This document shows, one piece after another, positions 8,560-15,623 of a stretch of 64,000 nucleotides of DNA. The notes below the pieces were generated by a model. That model was not told the origin of the DNA. It did not search any database and saw nothing but the letters and a program-made list of their open reading frames with translations. Each line of letters opens with the position of its first letter. Position 1 is the first letter of the stretch. Source of the DNA: Jejudonia soesokkakensis (GTDB lineage: Bacteria; Bacteroidota; Bacteroidia; Flavobacteriales; Flavobacteriaceae); contig NZ_JBHTBN010000001.1 in the NCBI RefSeq assembly GCF_042664795.1, forward strand, positions 868,001-932,000. The letters run 5' to 3'. The position numbers were made by a program, and so were the translations under genes.

Positions 8560-9534
8560 GTGTACAACGAACCATATCATAAAAGAAATCTTTCAAAACA
8601 CTCCTTCCTAGTAACCGGAGGTGCAGGTTTTATAGGGAGTAATCTGGTTGCGTATTTGCTTCAGCATGGAGCAAAAAAAGTTCGGGTGCTGGATAATTTG
8701 GCAACAGGAAGCCTTCAGAATATAACTCCTTTTAGAGATCATAGTGCTTTTGAATTTATGGAAGGGGATATACGTGATCTGGCGACTTGTAAAAAGGCGA
8801 TGAAAGGTATTGATTATGTGTCGCATCAGGCGGCATTAGGGAGTGTGCCACGTTCTATTGATGACCCTATTACCTCCAATGACGTCAATATTACTGGTTT
8901 TTTACATATGTTGGTGGCACAAAATGAAAGTGATACCGTGCAACGAATGGTCTATGCAGCTTCCAGTTCTACCTATGGCGATAGTTTGGCATTGCCTAAA
9001 ATAGAGTCTGAAATTGGGAATCCGTTATCACCTTACGCCGTCACTAAATTGGTGAATGAATTATACGCAGACGTATTCTATAAAACCTATTCCACCCCTA
9101 CCATCGGATTGCGGTATTTTAATGTCTTCGGTCCGGGTCAGAGTCCGAATGGTGCCTATGCAGCCGTAATTCCCTTATTTATGCAGGCATTAAAAGACGG
9201 TACGCCCCCAACCATTCATGGTGATGGAGATCAAACGCGTGATTTTACCTTTGTAGCCAATGCGGTAGAAGCCAATATACGAGCCTTCTTTTCTGCTGAA
9301 AATTCTGTAAACGAAGTGTATAATATTGCCTATGGAAACCGAATTTCCCTCAATGAACTTTGGAGTTCTTTACAAACTATTTCTTCAGTTACCCTGGATC
9401 CTGTTTACGGTCCGCCACGAGTAGGGGATGTACGAGATTCGTTAGCAGATATCAGTAAAGCGAAACGTTTGTTGGGGTATGCCCCGCAGTTTTCTGTGGA
9501 GGAAGGGTTGCGGGTAACGTGGGAGAACTTCTAA
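8560..9534 (+). CDS. tviC: UDP-N-acetylglucosamine 4-epimerase (TviC/WbpP-like)
   Basis: Short-chain dehydrogenase-type epimerase predicted to interconvert UDP-GlcNAc/GalNAc or their uronic acids. The NAD-binding glycine motif GGAGFIG lies at about residues 20-26. The catalytic Ser falls in the AASSSTYGD segment (about 131) and the Tyr-x3-Lys pair in PYAVTKL (about 157-163). The N-terminus NLSKHSFLVTGGAG resembles the WbpP/TviC branch, which has extra residues before the Rossmann fold. The start is GTG at 8560. Paired with tviB, it would supply UDP-GalNAcA. A GTG start in a repeat-bordered context makes the exact first residue uncertain. Confidence 0.87.
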   Translation: MYNEPYHKRNLSKHSFLVTGGAGFIGSNLVAYLLQHGAKKVRVLDNLATGSLQNITPFRDHSAFEFMEGDIRDLATCKKAMKGIDYVSHQAALGSVPRSIDDPITSNDVNITGFLHMLVAQNESDTVQRMVYAASSSTYGDSLALPKIESEIGNPLSPYAVTKLVNELYADVFYKTYSTPTIGLRYFNVFGPGQSPNGAYAAVIPLFMQALKDGTPPTIHGDGDQTRDFTFVANAVEANIRAFFSAENSVNEVYNIAYGNRISLNELWSSLQTISSVTLDPVYGPPRVGDVRDSLADISKAKRLLGYAPQFSVEEGLRVTWENF

Positions 9535-9551
9535 GCGTGAGAGGTGAGATG

Positions 9552-9579
9552 CCTGCCTGCCAGAGGCACGACAGGCAGG
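9552..9579. repeat. GC-rich hairpin
   Basis: CCTGCCTG at 9552-9559 pairs with CAGGCAGG at 9572-9579 around a 12-nt loop. It is embedded in GTGA word repeats just past tviC. It could act as a terminator-like fold, but no T-run follows. Confidence 0.5.
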
Positions 9580-9616
9580 TGAAGCGTGAATTGTGATTTG
9601 GTTGTTGTAGGTTGGA

Positions 9617-9647
9617 GTCATTTCGAGTATCACGAGAAATCTCACAT
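9617..9647 (-). repeat. Hairpin repeat of the GTCATT...ATCTCA family
   Basis: On the minus strand it reads GAGATTTC, a loop TCGTGATACTC, then GAAATGAC, so ATTTC pairs with GAAAT. The same family, with different but still complementary arms, makes up the array at 30.2-31.1 kb. Confidence 0.65.
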
Positions 9648-9673
9648 TATTTTATTATATGTTCTTTTTCTTG

Positions 9674-9704
9674 TGTCTTCCTCTCTCTTCGTTCGTCGGA
9701 GACA
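9674..9704. repeat. Hairpin repeat with TCTCTCTTCG-type loop
   Basis: Arms TGTCTTCC and GGAGACA pair with one wobble around a loop TCTCTCTTCGTTCGTC. It is a relative of the hairpins at 31 and 9801. Confidence 0.5.
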
Positions 9705-9800
9705 GTAAAAGAACCAAAAAGTCTAGACTGAAGAAAGTCACACTAAATTGTACGAGTAAACACTACACGTTCCGAAATTAATATATTACTATTTCAACAG

Positions 9801-9838
9801 TGCATTCCTCTCTCCGCTAAAGCGGATCGTCGGATGCA
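9801..9838. repeat. Nested hairpin repeat (CCGCTAAAGCGG inside)
   Basis: Outer arms TGCATTCC (9801) and GGATGCA (ending 9838) enclose a loop that itself contains the inner hairpin CCGCTAAAGCGG. A second copy with the same inner hairpin lies at 10446-10480. Confidence 0.6.
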
Positions 9839-9916
9839 AAGAATTTTATGTGCTCCTTTCTTAGGTCGTTGTTTCAAGCCTTTGGTTTGATAGGGTTTAT
9901 GTAAATACTACCTGAT

Positions 9917-9947
9917 GTCATTTCGAGTATCACGAGAAATCTCACAT
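9917..9947 (-). repeat. Second copy of the 9617 hairpin, 300 nt away
   Basis: Identical to 9617-9647 and exactly 300 nt downstream. Following sequence in both blocks shares TCTAGACTGAAGAAAG and then TACGAGT, AACACTACACGTTCCGAA, so the whole block was duplicated and has since diverged. Confidence 0.65.
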
Positions 9948-10210
9948 ACTTTTCTATTTCTTCATTTTTTTCAATGATAAAAAAACGAAGCAAAAAAAAT
10001 CTAGACTGAAGAAAGGAATTCTAAATTCTACGAGTCAACACTACACGTTCCGAACTTGATGGTTTTACCATCTTCAAACAGCGGAACGCGTTTTACGCTT
10101 ATTGCTCTTATATTTTACGTCCTTTATTTTGCTTGTCCAAAATAAAGTACCAAACAAAAGGACACCTTTTCATAGGAATTTAGAATAGTTCCTTCTGACC
10201 TATTCTAACC

Positions 10211-10271
10211 AAATCAAAAACTCCGCGGTAAGCCTCTTCGGGCTTACCTGAATTCCGGAGCTTTTTGATTT
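10211..10271. repeat. Compound 61-nt inverted repeat
   Basis: Outer arms AAATCAAAAACTCCG and CGGAGCTTTTTGATTT pair over 15 positions with a single bulged C. Inside lies a second hairpin, GGTAAGCC/GGCTTACC around TCTTCG. The AT-rich outer stem with internal GC hairpin looks like the end or whole of a small non-coding mobile element, or a structured RNA. Its function is unknown. Confidence 0.6.
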
Positions 10272-10313
10272 ATATTCTGATGAAAAGGGAGTCTTGCATT
10301 TGAGTTTTGGGAT

Positions 10314-10384
10314 TGTCCCCTTGAGGATTATCGAAAATAAGTAAGACTTATTTGAAGATACCGAGCGTAGCTCATTAGGGGTGT
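10314..10384 (+). repeat. Interrupted copy of the 28-nt palindromic repeat
   Basis: The first 13 nt (TGTCCCCTTGAGG) and the last 8 nt (AGGGGTGT) of the dispersed repeat are intact, but the seven nucleotides between are replaced by a 50-nt segment (10327-10376). That segment contains a perfect hairpin, AAATAAGT-AAG-ACTTATTT at 10335-10353, followed by GAGCGTAGCTC. It looks like one small element sitting inside another. Confidence 0.65.
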
Positions 10385-10445
10385 TTTGTTGATATCGAGT
10401 AAAAGAACCACCCCAATTTTCAGTATACTGAAAATTACCCTGTGG

Positions 10446-10480
10446 ATTTCTCTCTCCGCTAAAGCGGATCGTCGGATGCA
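10446..10480. repeat. Second copy of the nested CCGCTAAAGCGG hairpin
   Basis: The inner hairpin and right half match the 9801 copy (CTCTCCGCTAAAGCGGATCG, then TCGGATGCA), while the outer left arm is changed so that the outer stem is broken. It is probably a decaying copy. Confidence 0.55.
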
Positions 10481-10510
10481 AGAATAGGAGGGGAGTAGTC
10501 TTATATAATA

Positions 10511-10533
10511 AAAGGCGCCCAAAAGACGCCTTT
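10511..10533 (-). terminator. Rho-independent-type terminator after the 249-residue gene
   Basis: AAAGGCG (10511-10517) pairs with CGCCTTT (10527-10533). Read on the minus strand it follows the stop codon of the gene at 10554 by about 20 nt and is trailed by an AT-rich run, as expected for a terminator of that gene. Confidence 0.65.
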
Positions 10534-10553
10534 GGAAGTAGACTTGTTTGTAA

Positions 10554-11303
10554 TTACAATATCTCAATAATGGTGAGGACATTATAGGTGCCATTGTTTA
10601 ACTGGTACTGTACCGAGTTAATTTCCTGAAAGAACTCCAGTTGCAAAAAGTAAAACTGATTGCCAGTACCCTGCGGAACTGAAACTGGTGTCAACGTCAC
10701 ATTTGAACTGCTTCCGTTAATGGGCGTATTGACTTTCGGACTGAGAATCAATTCGCTTTCTTCTGTTTCAAAATCAAGGTTTAAAAAACCAGCCGTGAAA
10801 CTTACATGGGTTGCTCCCGGAGGTGCTACCACATTCTGATTCGGAATCACTCCCGTGATGTCAATCTGACCTGTCGCAGTATCCAACGCAAATTCGGTAA
10901 GCAAGACACTTGAAAGTGTGGCTTTCGAATTAAAGTCAAACCCCTTAAAGTAGGCTTTCCCCTCGTTTGTTGTGAGTCCGATGTGGACCTTTCGCTGTCC
11001 GCGGACCGAGGTAGTGTCCTCATTTTTCACTAGACTCATTACTTTTACAAGTCTGGCGACAATGGTATTGTCTTTTGCACTTGACAATAGAGGCACTATG
11101 GCCCGCCTTAGAATTTTCCCAGCCGTTGCCGAATGTCCAAATTCGGTTCCGTTTTCACGAGTTCGAATAAATGCCGGATCGTTATTAATCCGATCTCTGT
11201 TCACGCCCCCTTTACGGCGTACTAAATACCCCTCTTTTCCCTTGTAAAAGGTAAGATCGTCCAGGGTTCCTTCGATCTTGATTAAGCTTTTTAATTTAGC
11301 CAT
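10554..11303 (-). CDS. Uncharacterised 249-residue protein
   Basis: I do not know a functional name for this protein. The N-terminal 90 residues are basic and look strongly constrained, with FYKGKEGYLVRRKGG near residues 19-33, a block NDPAFIRTRENGTEFGHS near 41-58 and AGKILRRA at about 61-68. The C-terminal part (about 105-249) is Thr/Asn/Val-rich and predicted to be beta-structured. There is no signal peptide or membrane segment. From memory it resembles a recurrent flavobacterial hypothetical family, but no function is established. The gene stands alone, has its own terminator, and is surrounded by repeats inside the polysaccharide locus, which suggests independent acquisition. A phage-structural or secreted fibre-like role is possible but unproven. 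Confidence 0.85.
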   Translation of the reverse strand: MAKLKSLIKIEGTLDDLTFYKGKEGYLVRRKGGVNRDRINNDPAFIRTRENGTEFGHSATAGKILRRAIVPLLSSAKDNTIVARLVKVMSLVKNEDTTSVRGQRKVHIGLTTNEGKAYFKGFDFNSKATLSSVLLTEFALDTATGQIDITGVIPNQNVVAPPGATHVSFTAGFLNLDFETEESELILSPKVNTPINGSSSNVTLTPVSVPQGTGNQFYFLQLEFFQEINSVQYQLNNGTYNVLTIIEIL

Positions 11304-11593
11304 GATTTTTATGGTTTAAATTAACTACTAGTTGTTTTACCGCTTTCAGAAATGAGGTAACCCCCTTTCTGTCAATTCGATGTGGTAAACATATCGCCTT
11401 GATCTTAGTCTGCCATGGCTTGTTCTGTGTTTAGAACTTTCTACGTCATCAACTAATTTTTAATCCCTTTTATCCCGTCATAGCTTCTTTAGATTATAGT
11501 ATCCCATTTATACTATTTTATGCCGTTTTCTGTCATTTATTGTATTTAATAAGCTGAATTATGCTTTGCATTTTCCATACACTCCCCATACAC

Positions 11594-11626
11594 TATCTAT
11601 GGAGTATCTATGGAGTATCTATGGAG
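11594..11626 (+). repeat. 11-nt tandem repeat, three copies
   Basis: TATCTATGGAG is repeated three times without interruption. It directly precedes the GTTGTGGG word-repeat run. Confidence 0.75.
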
Positions 11627-11930
11627 GAGGGTTGTGAAACGTGAATAGTAAGATGTGAGTTATCAGTTGTCGGTTGTGTGTTGTGTGTTGTGGGTTGTGG
11701 GTTGTGGGTTGTTTGTTGTGGGTTGTGAATCGTGAGATGTGATTAGGTTTTTGTCGGTTTTCGGTTCTCAGTTCTCAGTTGTTTGTTGTTTGCTGTTTGT
11801 TGTTTGGATTAGGACTTTAAGGTTTATCTGATTGTACATTCGTTTTACGATTCACGATTCACGAATCATTCATTTCGAACCCCTTTCTTAAGCCTAGATC
11901 CAAGAGCAATTTTTAAAGCATTAAAAAATT

Positions 11931-11947
11931 TTGGCACGCTGTATGTA
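11931..11947 (+). promoter_or_regulatory. Sigma-54-like promoter (-24/-12)
   Basis: TTGGCACG followed after four nucleotides by ATGTA matches the -24 box fully and the -12 box (TTGCA) partly. It lies about 90 nt upstream of the small HTH-like gene and points toward it. The -24 match is the main support; the -12 match is 3 of 5. Confidence 0.45.
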
Positions 11948-11996
11948 TAGGTAACCATATGAATACTAGTTTTTTACTTTTTTTGGAGCCCCATAT

Positions 11997-12026
11997 CCTA
12001 TTTGTTGTGAGCCTATTTGTTGTTAG
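11997..12026 (+). repeat. 15-nt direct duplication upstream of the small HTH-like gene
   Basis: CCTATTTGTTGTGAG is followed at once by CCTATTTGTTGTTAG, with one mismatch. It ends 11 nt before the preferred ATG, so it could be a pair of regulator-binding sites or part of the 5' leader. Confidence 0.5.
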
Positions 12027-12037
12027 TAACCGATTGT

Positions 12038-12280
12038 ATGATGAAAAATTTACGATACGTAGTCTATCCGAAAGATCTGATCCCATTATTGGGTCGGGAA
12101 GACAGCTATTGTAGAGAATGGGTGAGGATCATTAAACGAAAAGAAAACCTCGAAAAACATCAAATCCTTACCTATGTTGAAGTTGCGAAACACTTACGAC
12201 TTTCTGAAGTAAATATTCTTAGAGCGATTAATCATGTAGATGTTGATTTAACTACAGATAAGGAGAAAGAAAAAGATTGA
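12038..12280 (+). CDS. Small HTH-like protein of unknown function
   Basis: An 80-residue charged protein. The ATG at 12038 is preferred to the TTG at 12017, which falls inside a direct duplication. The C-terminal half, LTYVEVAKHLRLSEVNILRAI (about residues 46-66), has the spacing of a helix-turn-helix, and the N-terminal half YVVYPKDLIPLLG resembles small Bacteroidota proteins in which a locus-checking segment precedes such a motif. The preceding sigma-54-like promoter is oriented toward it. It may be a DNA-binding regulator, but no partner gene identifies a target. Confidence 0.65.
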   Translation: MMKNLRYVVYPKDLIPLLGREDSYCREWVRIIKRKENLEKHQILTYVEVAKHLRLSEVNILRAINHVDVDLTTDKEKEKD

Positions 12281-12488
12281 ATTTTTCCTACTTTTACACC
12301 TCTTTTTGTTTTATAGAAGTGCTTTGGTGAATTTATTCTATTTTTACAGTTCATCCATTTTGTTTAATCCTTTTGGACAGCATTCCTTATGCTTTTTAAC
12401 TCCTTAGATTTTGCTAGTGTCTAACGTTTTTTTTATAATATTTAGGATAAAAGGGAAAAGAAGTTTAGAGTTCGATTTTTTCAATCTT

Positions 12489-13268
12489 TTATTTCCAATG
12501 GTGAGATGCACGAAGAAATCCATTTTCTTTTACAAAACAGACATCACATTGCCCTAGGGCCTTATCTAAAGGTCTTCTTAGAAATCCTGGAAAGTCGTAT
12601 GCCACATACCCTCTTTCATACATAAAGCTAATTACTTCAGCAAATTCAGGCATTTTTTTACCACTACCAAATGCAAAAAGTGACACTTCCAGTATAAATA
12701 CTTCTGTTTTTCCAAAAAGCGATGTAGCTCCCTTTAGTGCTTCTAATTCAAACCCCTGAATGTCTAATTTTACGAGTTGTGGAATTTCAAAGGTACTATC
12801 TGAAATAATATCATCTAAAGTAATAATTTCAATTTCTCTTTGTTTGCCTTCTTTTTTTAATTCAGGATTTGCATTGGGAAGAAACGAAGAACCAGCAAGA
12901 TCATCATAGACTGTTAATACAAGTGTCTCTTTTTTACTCCCAGCACCTGCTAAGTAGTATAGATCTCCAGGGAAATCTGAAATAAATTGTTGTAAGCCTT
13001 CCTCCATTTCAACTTGCGGTTCAATTAAGCAGAATGTTGCGTCTGGAAAGAACCCTTTTGCAATACGGCTCCAGCTCGTCCTGTTTGCGCCTACATCCAT
13101 AATATGAGTACATTGAAGTCCTCTTTCCTTCAAGTCCCTTAAAATAGAATACATAGTAGCAACTACATACTCTGGAGTTTCCACTTTTTTTTTGGGTTGA
13201 ATTTTTGTTAATTTATAACCGTTCTTACGGAGCCCTTTCTTAACTAACTTCTTTAGTATTTTGATCAT
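12489..13268 (-). CDS. FkbM-family SAM-dependent methyltransferase
   Basis: Predicted to methylate a sugar hydroxyl of the polysaccharide. The SAM-binding motif I is IMDVGANRTSW (about residues 57-67), followed by the acidic motif II region CLIEPQ near 83-88. The typical FkbM block LVKLDIQGFELEALKGA is near 165-181. The first 30 residues are very basic. It is the only minus-strand gene of known type inside the polysaccharide locus and is divergent from the ABC exporter genes, so it is transcribed separately. The sugar acceptor is not predictable. Confidence 0.87.
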   Translation of the reverse strand: MIKILKKLVKKGLRKNGYKLTKIQPKKKVETPEYVVATMYSILRDLKERGLQCTHIMDVGANRTSWSRIAKGFFPDATFCLIEPQVEMEEGLQQFISDFPGDLYYLAGAGSKKETLVLTVYDDLAGSSFLPNANPELKKEGKQREIEIITLDDIISDSTFEIPQLVKLDIQGFELEALKGATSLFGKTEVFILEVSLFAFGSGKKMPEFAEVISFMYERGYVAYDFPGFLRRPLDKALGQCDVCFVKENGFLRASHHWK

Positions 13269-13467
13269 TCGTTTTTAGTAATCAAGAGGTAATAACACCC
13301 TTGTTTGATGTAAAAGTACTATAAATTTTATTGCTATGAATAGGGTGAATTTGTAAAGATAAACTGTATATAAAATAATTTCCTTCTTTTATAGGTGTCA
13401 ATAGAATTAGTATCTTAGCCAAGAATAAAATCTACTGGTTATTAACTCAAGAGAAAATGAATCGTGG

Positions 13468-14313
13468 TTGTTTGAGATCTCAGCAAAACGGAAGTTGATT
13501 GATCTCAATTTTCGCGAAATATGGAGATACCGTGATCTTCTATTTTTATTTGTTAAAAGAGATTTAGTGACTGTCTATAAACAGACCGTTCTAGGGCCTT
13601 TATGGTTTTTTATTCAGCCGCTGTTTACTTCTGTTATTTTCACTTTGGTTTTTAATAATATAGCTGCAATTGATACGGGTGTTGTCCCTGCCTTTTTATT
13701 TAATCTTGCTGGAATTACTGCCTGGAATTATTTTAAAATATGCCTGATGGGTACCTCAGGTACTTTTCGAGCTAATGCTGCTATTTTTGGTAAGGTCTAT
13801 TTTCCGCGTTTTATAGTCCCTATGTCCAAAGTGATATCCAATCTTGTAAAATTTGGTATACAGTGTCTCATTCTAATTGGTTTCTATATTTATTATGCAG
13901 TATATTTAGAGATACCTATCGCACCAGATCGGTATTTATGGTTATTCCCAGTATATGTAATTCTAATGGCTATATTAGGCTTAGGGCTGGGAATGATTAT
14001 TACAACGTTTACTACTAAATATCGCGATATGTCTATTCTTATAGGATTTGCCGTGCAATTACTAATGTATATTTCTGCTGTTCCTTTTCCTATTAAAGCA
14101 TTAAAAGAAAAAGTACCCGAATATAGTTGGGTGGTCGACTATAATCCTATTGCCTATCTTATGGAAGGATTTAGACGTAGTGTCTTTGGAACCGATTTAC
14201 TATATTTTAGTTGGAATTCATTTTTTTTAATCATTATTACCTGCATAGTTACTTTTTTTATAGGACTTACCATGTTTAATCGAACCGAAAAAACATTTAT
14301 AGATACCGTGTAA
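13468..14313 (+). CDS. wzm: ABC polysaccharide exporter, permease (Wzm-like)
   Basis: Membrane subunit of an ABC-2 type exporter that would move lipid-linked glycan across the inner membrane. A basic N-terminal segment (about residues 1-35, including WRYRDLLFLFVKRD) is followed by six hydrophobic segments. The conserved YKQTVLGPLWFFIQPLF stretch lies at about 36-52. The called start is TTG at 13468, but the frame is open upstream to 13429, and the residues encoded there (ENESW before LFEIS) look like the usual N-terminus of this family. The true start may thus lie upstream at a non-standard codon, or a frameshift may separate it from the ATG at 13457. The stop overlaps the wzt start by 1 nt. 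Confidence 0.9.
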   Translation: MFEISAKRKLIDLNFREIWRYRDLLFLFVKRDLVTVYKQTVLGPLWFFIQPLFTSVIFTLVFNNIAAIDTGVVPAFLFNLAGITAWNYFKICLMGTSGTFRANAAIFGKVYFPRFIVPMSKVISNLVKFGIQCLILIGFYIYYAVYLEIPIAPDRYLWLFPVYVILMAILGLGLGMIITTFTTKYRDMSILIGFAVQLLMYISAVPFPIKALKEKVPEYSWVVDYNPIAYLMEGFRRSVFGTDLLYFSWNSFFLIIITCIVTFFIGLTMFNRTEKTFIDTV

Positions 14314-15614
14314 TGGGAGTGATTTTAAAAGTAGAAAATATTAGTAAACAATATCGGCTAGGAACGGTAGGTACTGGAACCATTGCTCACGATCTAAATC
14401 GTTGGTGGCATGCCATACGAGGTAAAGAAGACCCTTATTTAAAAATTGGTAGTGTAAATGATCGTAATGCTCAACCTACCGAAGAGTATGTATGGGCGTT
14501 AAAGGATATTAACTTTGAAGTAAAGGCTGGTGAGGTGTTAGGAATTATTGGTAAAAATGGTGCTGGTAAATCTACTTTGCTAAAACTATTATCCCGTGTT
14601 ACTAGCCCCACTACAGGTGTTATTAAATCTAAAGGGCGTATCGCTTCTTTACTCGAAGTAGGTACCGGTTTTCATCCAGAATTAACTGGCAGAGAGAATA
14701 TTTATTTAAACGGAGCCATTCTTGGAATGACCAAAGCTGAGATCGCTTCTAAGATCGACGAGATCGTAGATTTTTCTGGGTGTGAACTATATATAGACAC
14801 CCCTACAAAACGGTATAGTAGCGGGATGACGGTACGTTTGGCTTTTGCAGTCGCAGCTCATTTAGAACCCGATATCTTGGTAGTGGATGAAGTATTGGCG
14901 GTGGGCGATGCTGAATTTCAAAAAAAAGCAATTGGAAAAATGCAGGAAATTAGTGGTGGAAAGGGTCGTACCGTGTTATTTGTGAGTCATAATATGGCAA
15001 GTGTTGCGACACTTTGTACTAGAGGAATTGTTTTGCAAAATGGCTCAATTTCTTTTAACGGAGATGTTAATCAGGCAATTTCTTCTTATCTATTAGATGA
15101 AAGGGGTACTTCCCATACTAATGTTTTGAAATATATTGATAATAACATACCCGAAAAGAATGGAGTAAAGTTACTAAAAGCGATAGTTAGTAGTGATCTT
15201 GTAAATACTAATCAGCCTATTAAAATAGATGATGAGATTTTTATGATTTGCGAAATAGAGGTTAATGATACTCGAAGAAATATAAATATAGGATTTCAAT
15301 TTCTTGACTCAAATGGAAATGTAATCTTCATGTCGCAGACAAGAAAAGCCCAAAGGCCCAATAATCTTAAAGAGAAACCTGGACTAGTAAGTTTTATTGG
15401 GAAAATACCTAAAGAGATGCTAAATGAAGGAGAATTTATTGTAAATATTTATGTTGTTGAAGGTACACAAGATGTTTTGATTCTTGTGAAAGACTTGTTG
15501 ACTTTTAATGTTTTACCGATGGCACGAAGAGAAGGAGAACGATTAGGGAAGAATGCTGGAATTTTTAAAACAAACTTTCCTTGGGAAATGAAAGTTTTGG
15601 ATATAGAATCATAA
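14313..15614 (+). CDS. wzt: ABC polysaccharide exporter, ATPase with C-terminal domain (Wzt-like)
   Basis: ATPase partner of the preceding permease. Walker A GKNGAGKST lies at about residues 83-91. The signature segment YSSGMTVRLAF near 169-179 replaces the usual LSGGQ, as is normal for teichoic-acid/O-antigen exporters. Walker B LVVDEVLAVGD is near 189-199. After residue about 270 comes a beta-rich C-terminal domain of roughly 160 residues, equivalent to the glycan-binding domain that in Wzt recognises the capped end of the polymer. A modified chain end (methyl or sulfate, for which enzymes are nearby) is therefore a plausible export signal, by inference. Confidence 0.92.
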   Translation: MGVILKVENISKQYRLGTVGTGTIAHDLNRWWHAIRGKEDPYLKIGSVNDRNAQPTEEYVWALKDINFEVKAGEVLGIIGKNGAGKSTLLKLLSRVTSPTTGVIKSKGRIASLLEVGTGFHPELTGRENIYLNGAILGMTKAEIASKIDEIVDFSGCELYIDTPTKRYSSGMTVRLAFAVAAHLEPDILVVDEVLAVGDAEFQKKAIGKMQEISGGKGRTVLFVSHNMASVATLCTRGIVLQNGSISFNGDVNQAISSYLLDERGTSHTNVLKYIDNNIPEKNGVKLLKAIVSSDLVNTNQPIKIDDEIFMICEIEVNDTRRNINIGFQFLDSNGNVIFMSQTRKAQRPNNLKEKPGLVSFIGKIPKEMLNEGEFIVNIYVVEGTQDVLILVKDLLTFNVLPMARREGERLGKNAGIFKTNFPWEMKVLDIES

Positions 15615-15623
15615 AAATTTAAT

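Larger units (their letters stand above)
9535..10510. other. About 1-kb gene-free accessory spacer rich in hairpins and repeats
   Basis: No convincing gene is present; the minus-strand frames here run through repeats. The stretch holds a GC-rich hairpin at 9552, two related blocks starting at 9617 and 9917 exactly 300 nt apart (sharing a hairpin, TCTAGACTGAAGAAAG and ACACTACACGTTCCGAA), hairpins at 9674, 9801 and 10446, a compound hairpin at 10211 and an interrupted palindromic repeat at 10314. The density of diverged repeats suggests decayed mobile DNA. Confidence 0.65.
11304..12037. other. 734-nt spacer between two accessory genes
   Basis: No gene is seen. It holds a triple 11-nt tandem repeat at 11594-11626, a long run of GGTTGTGGGTTGTGG-type words at about 11630-11870, a sigma-54-like promoter at 11931 and a 15-nt direct duplication at 11997-12026. 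The first 250 nt after the 249-residue gene are AT-rich and probably contain its promoter, not identified. Confidence 0.65.

Noticed and set aside
10200..10594. Minus-strand coding frames upstream of the orphan gene's terminator
   Set aside because: They run through hairpins and repeat sequence, lack codon-like pattern and overlap the end of the 10554 gene and its terminator.
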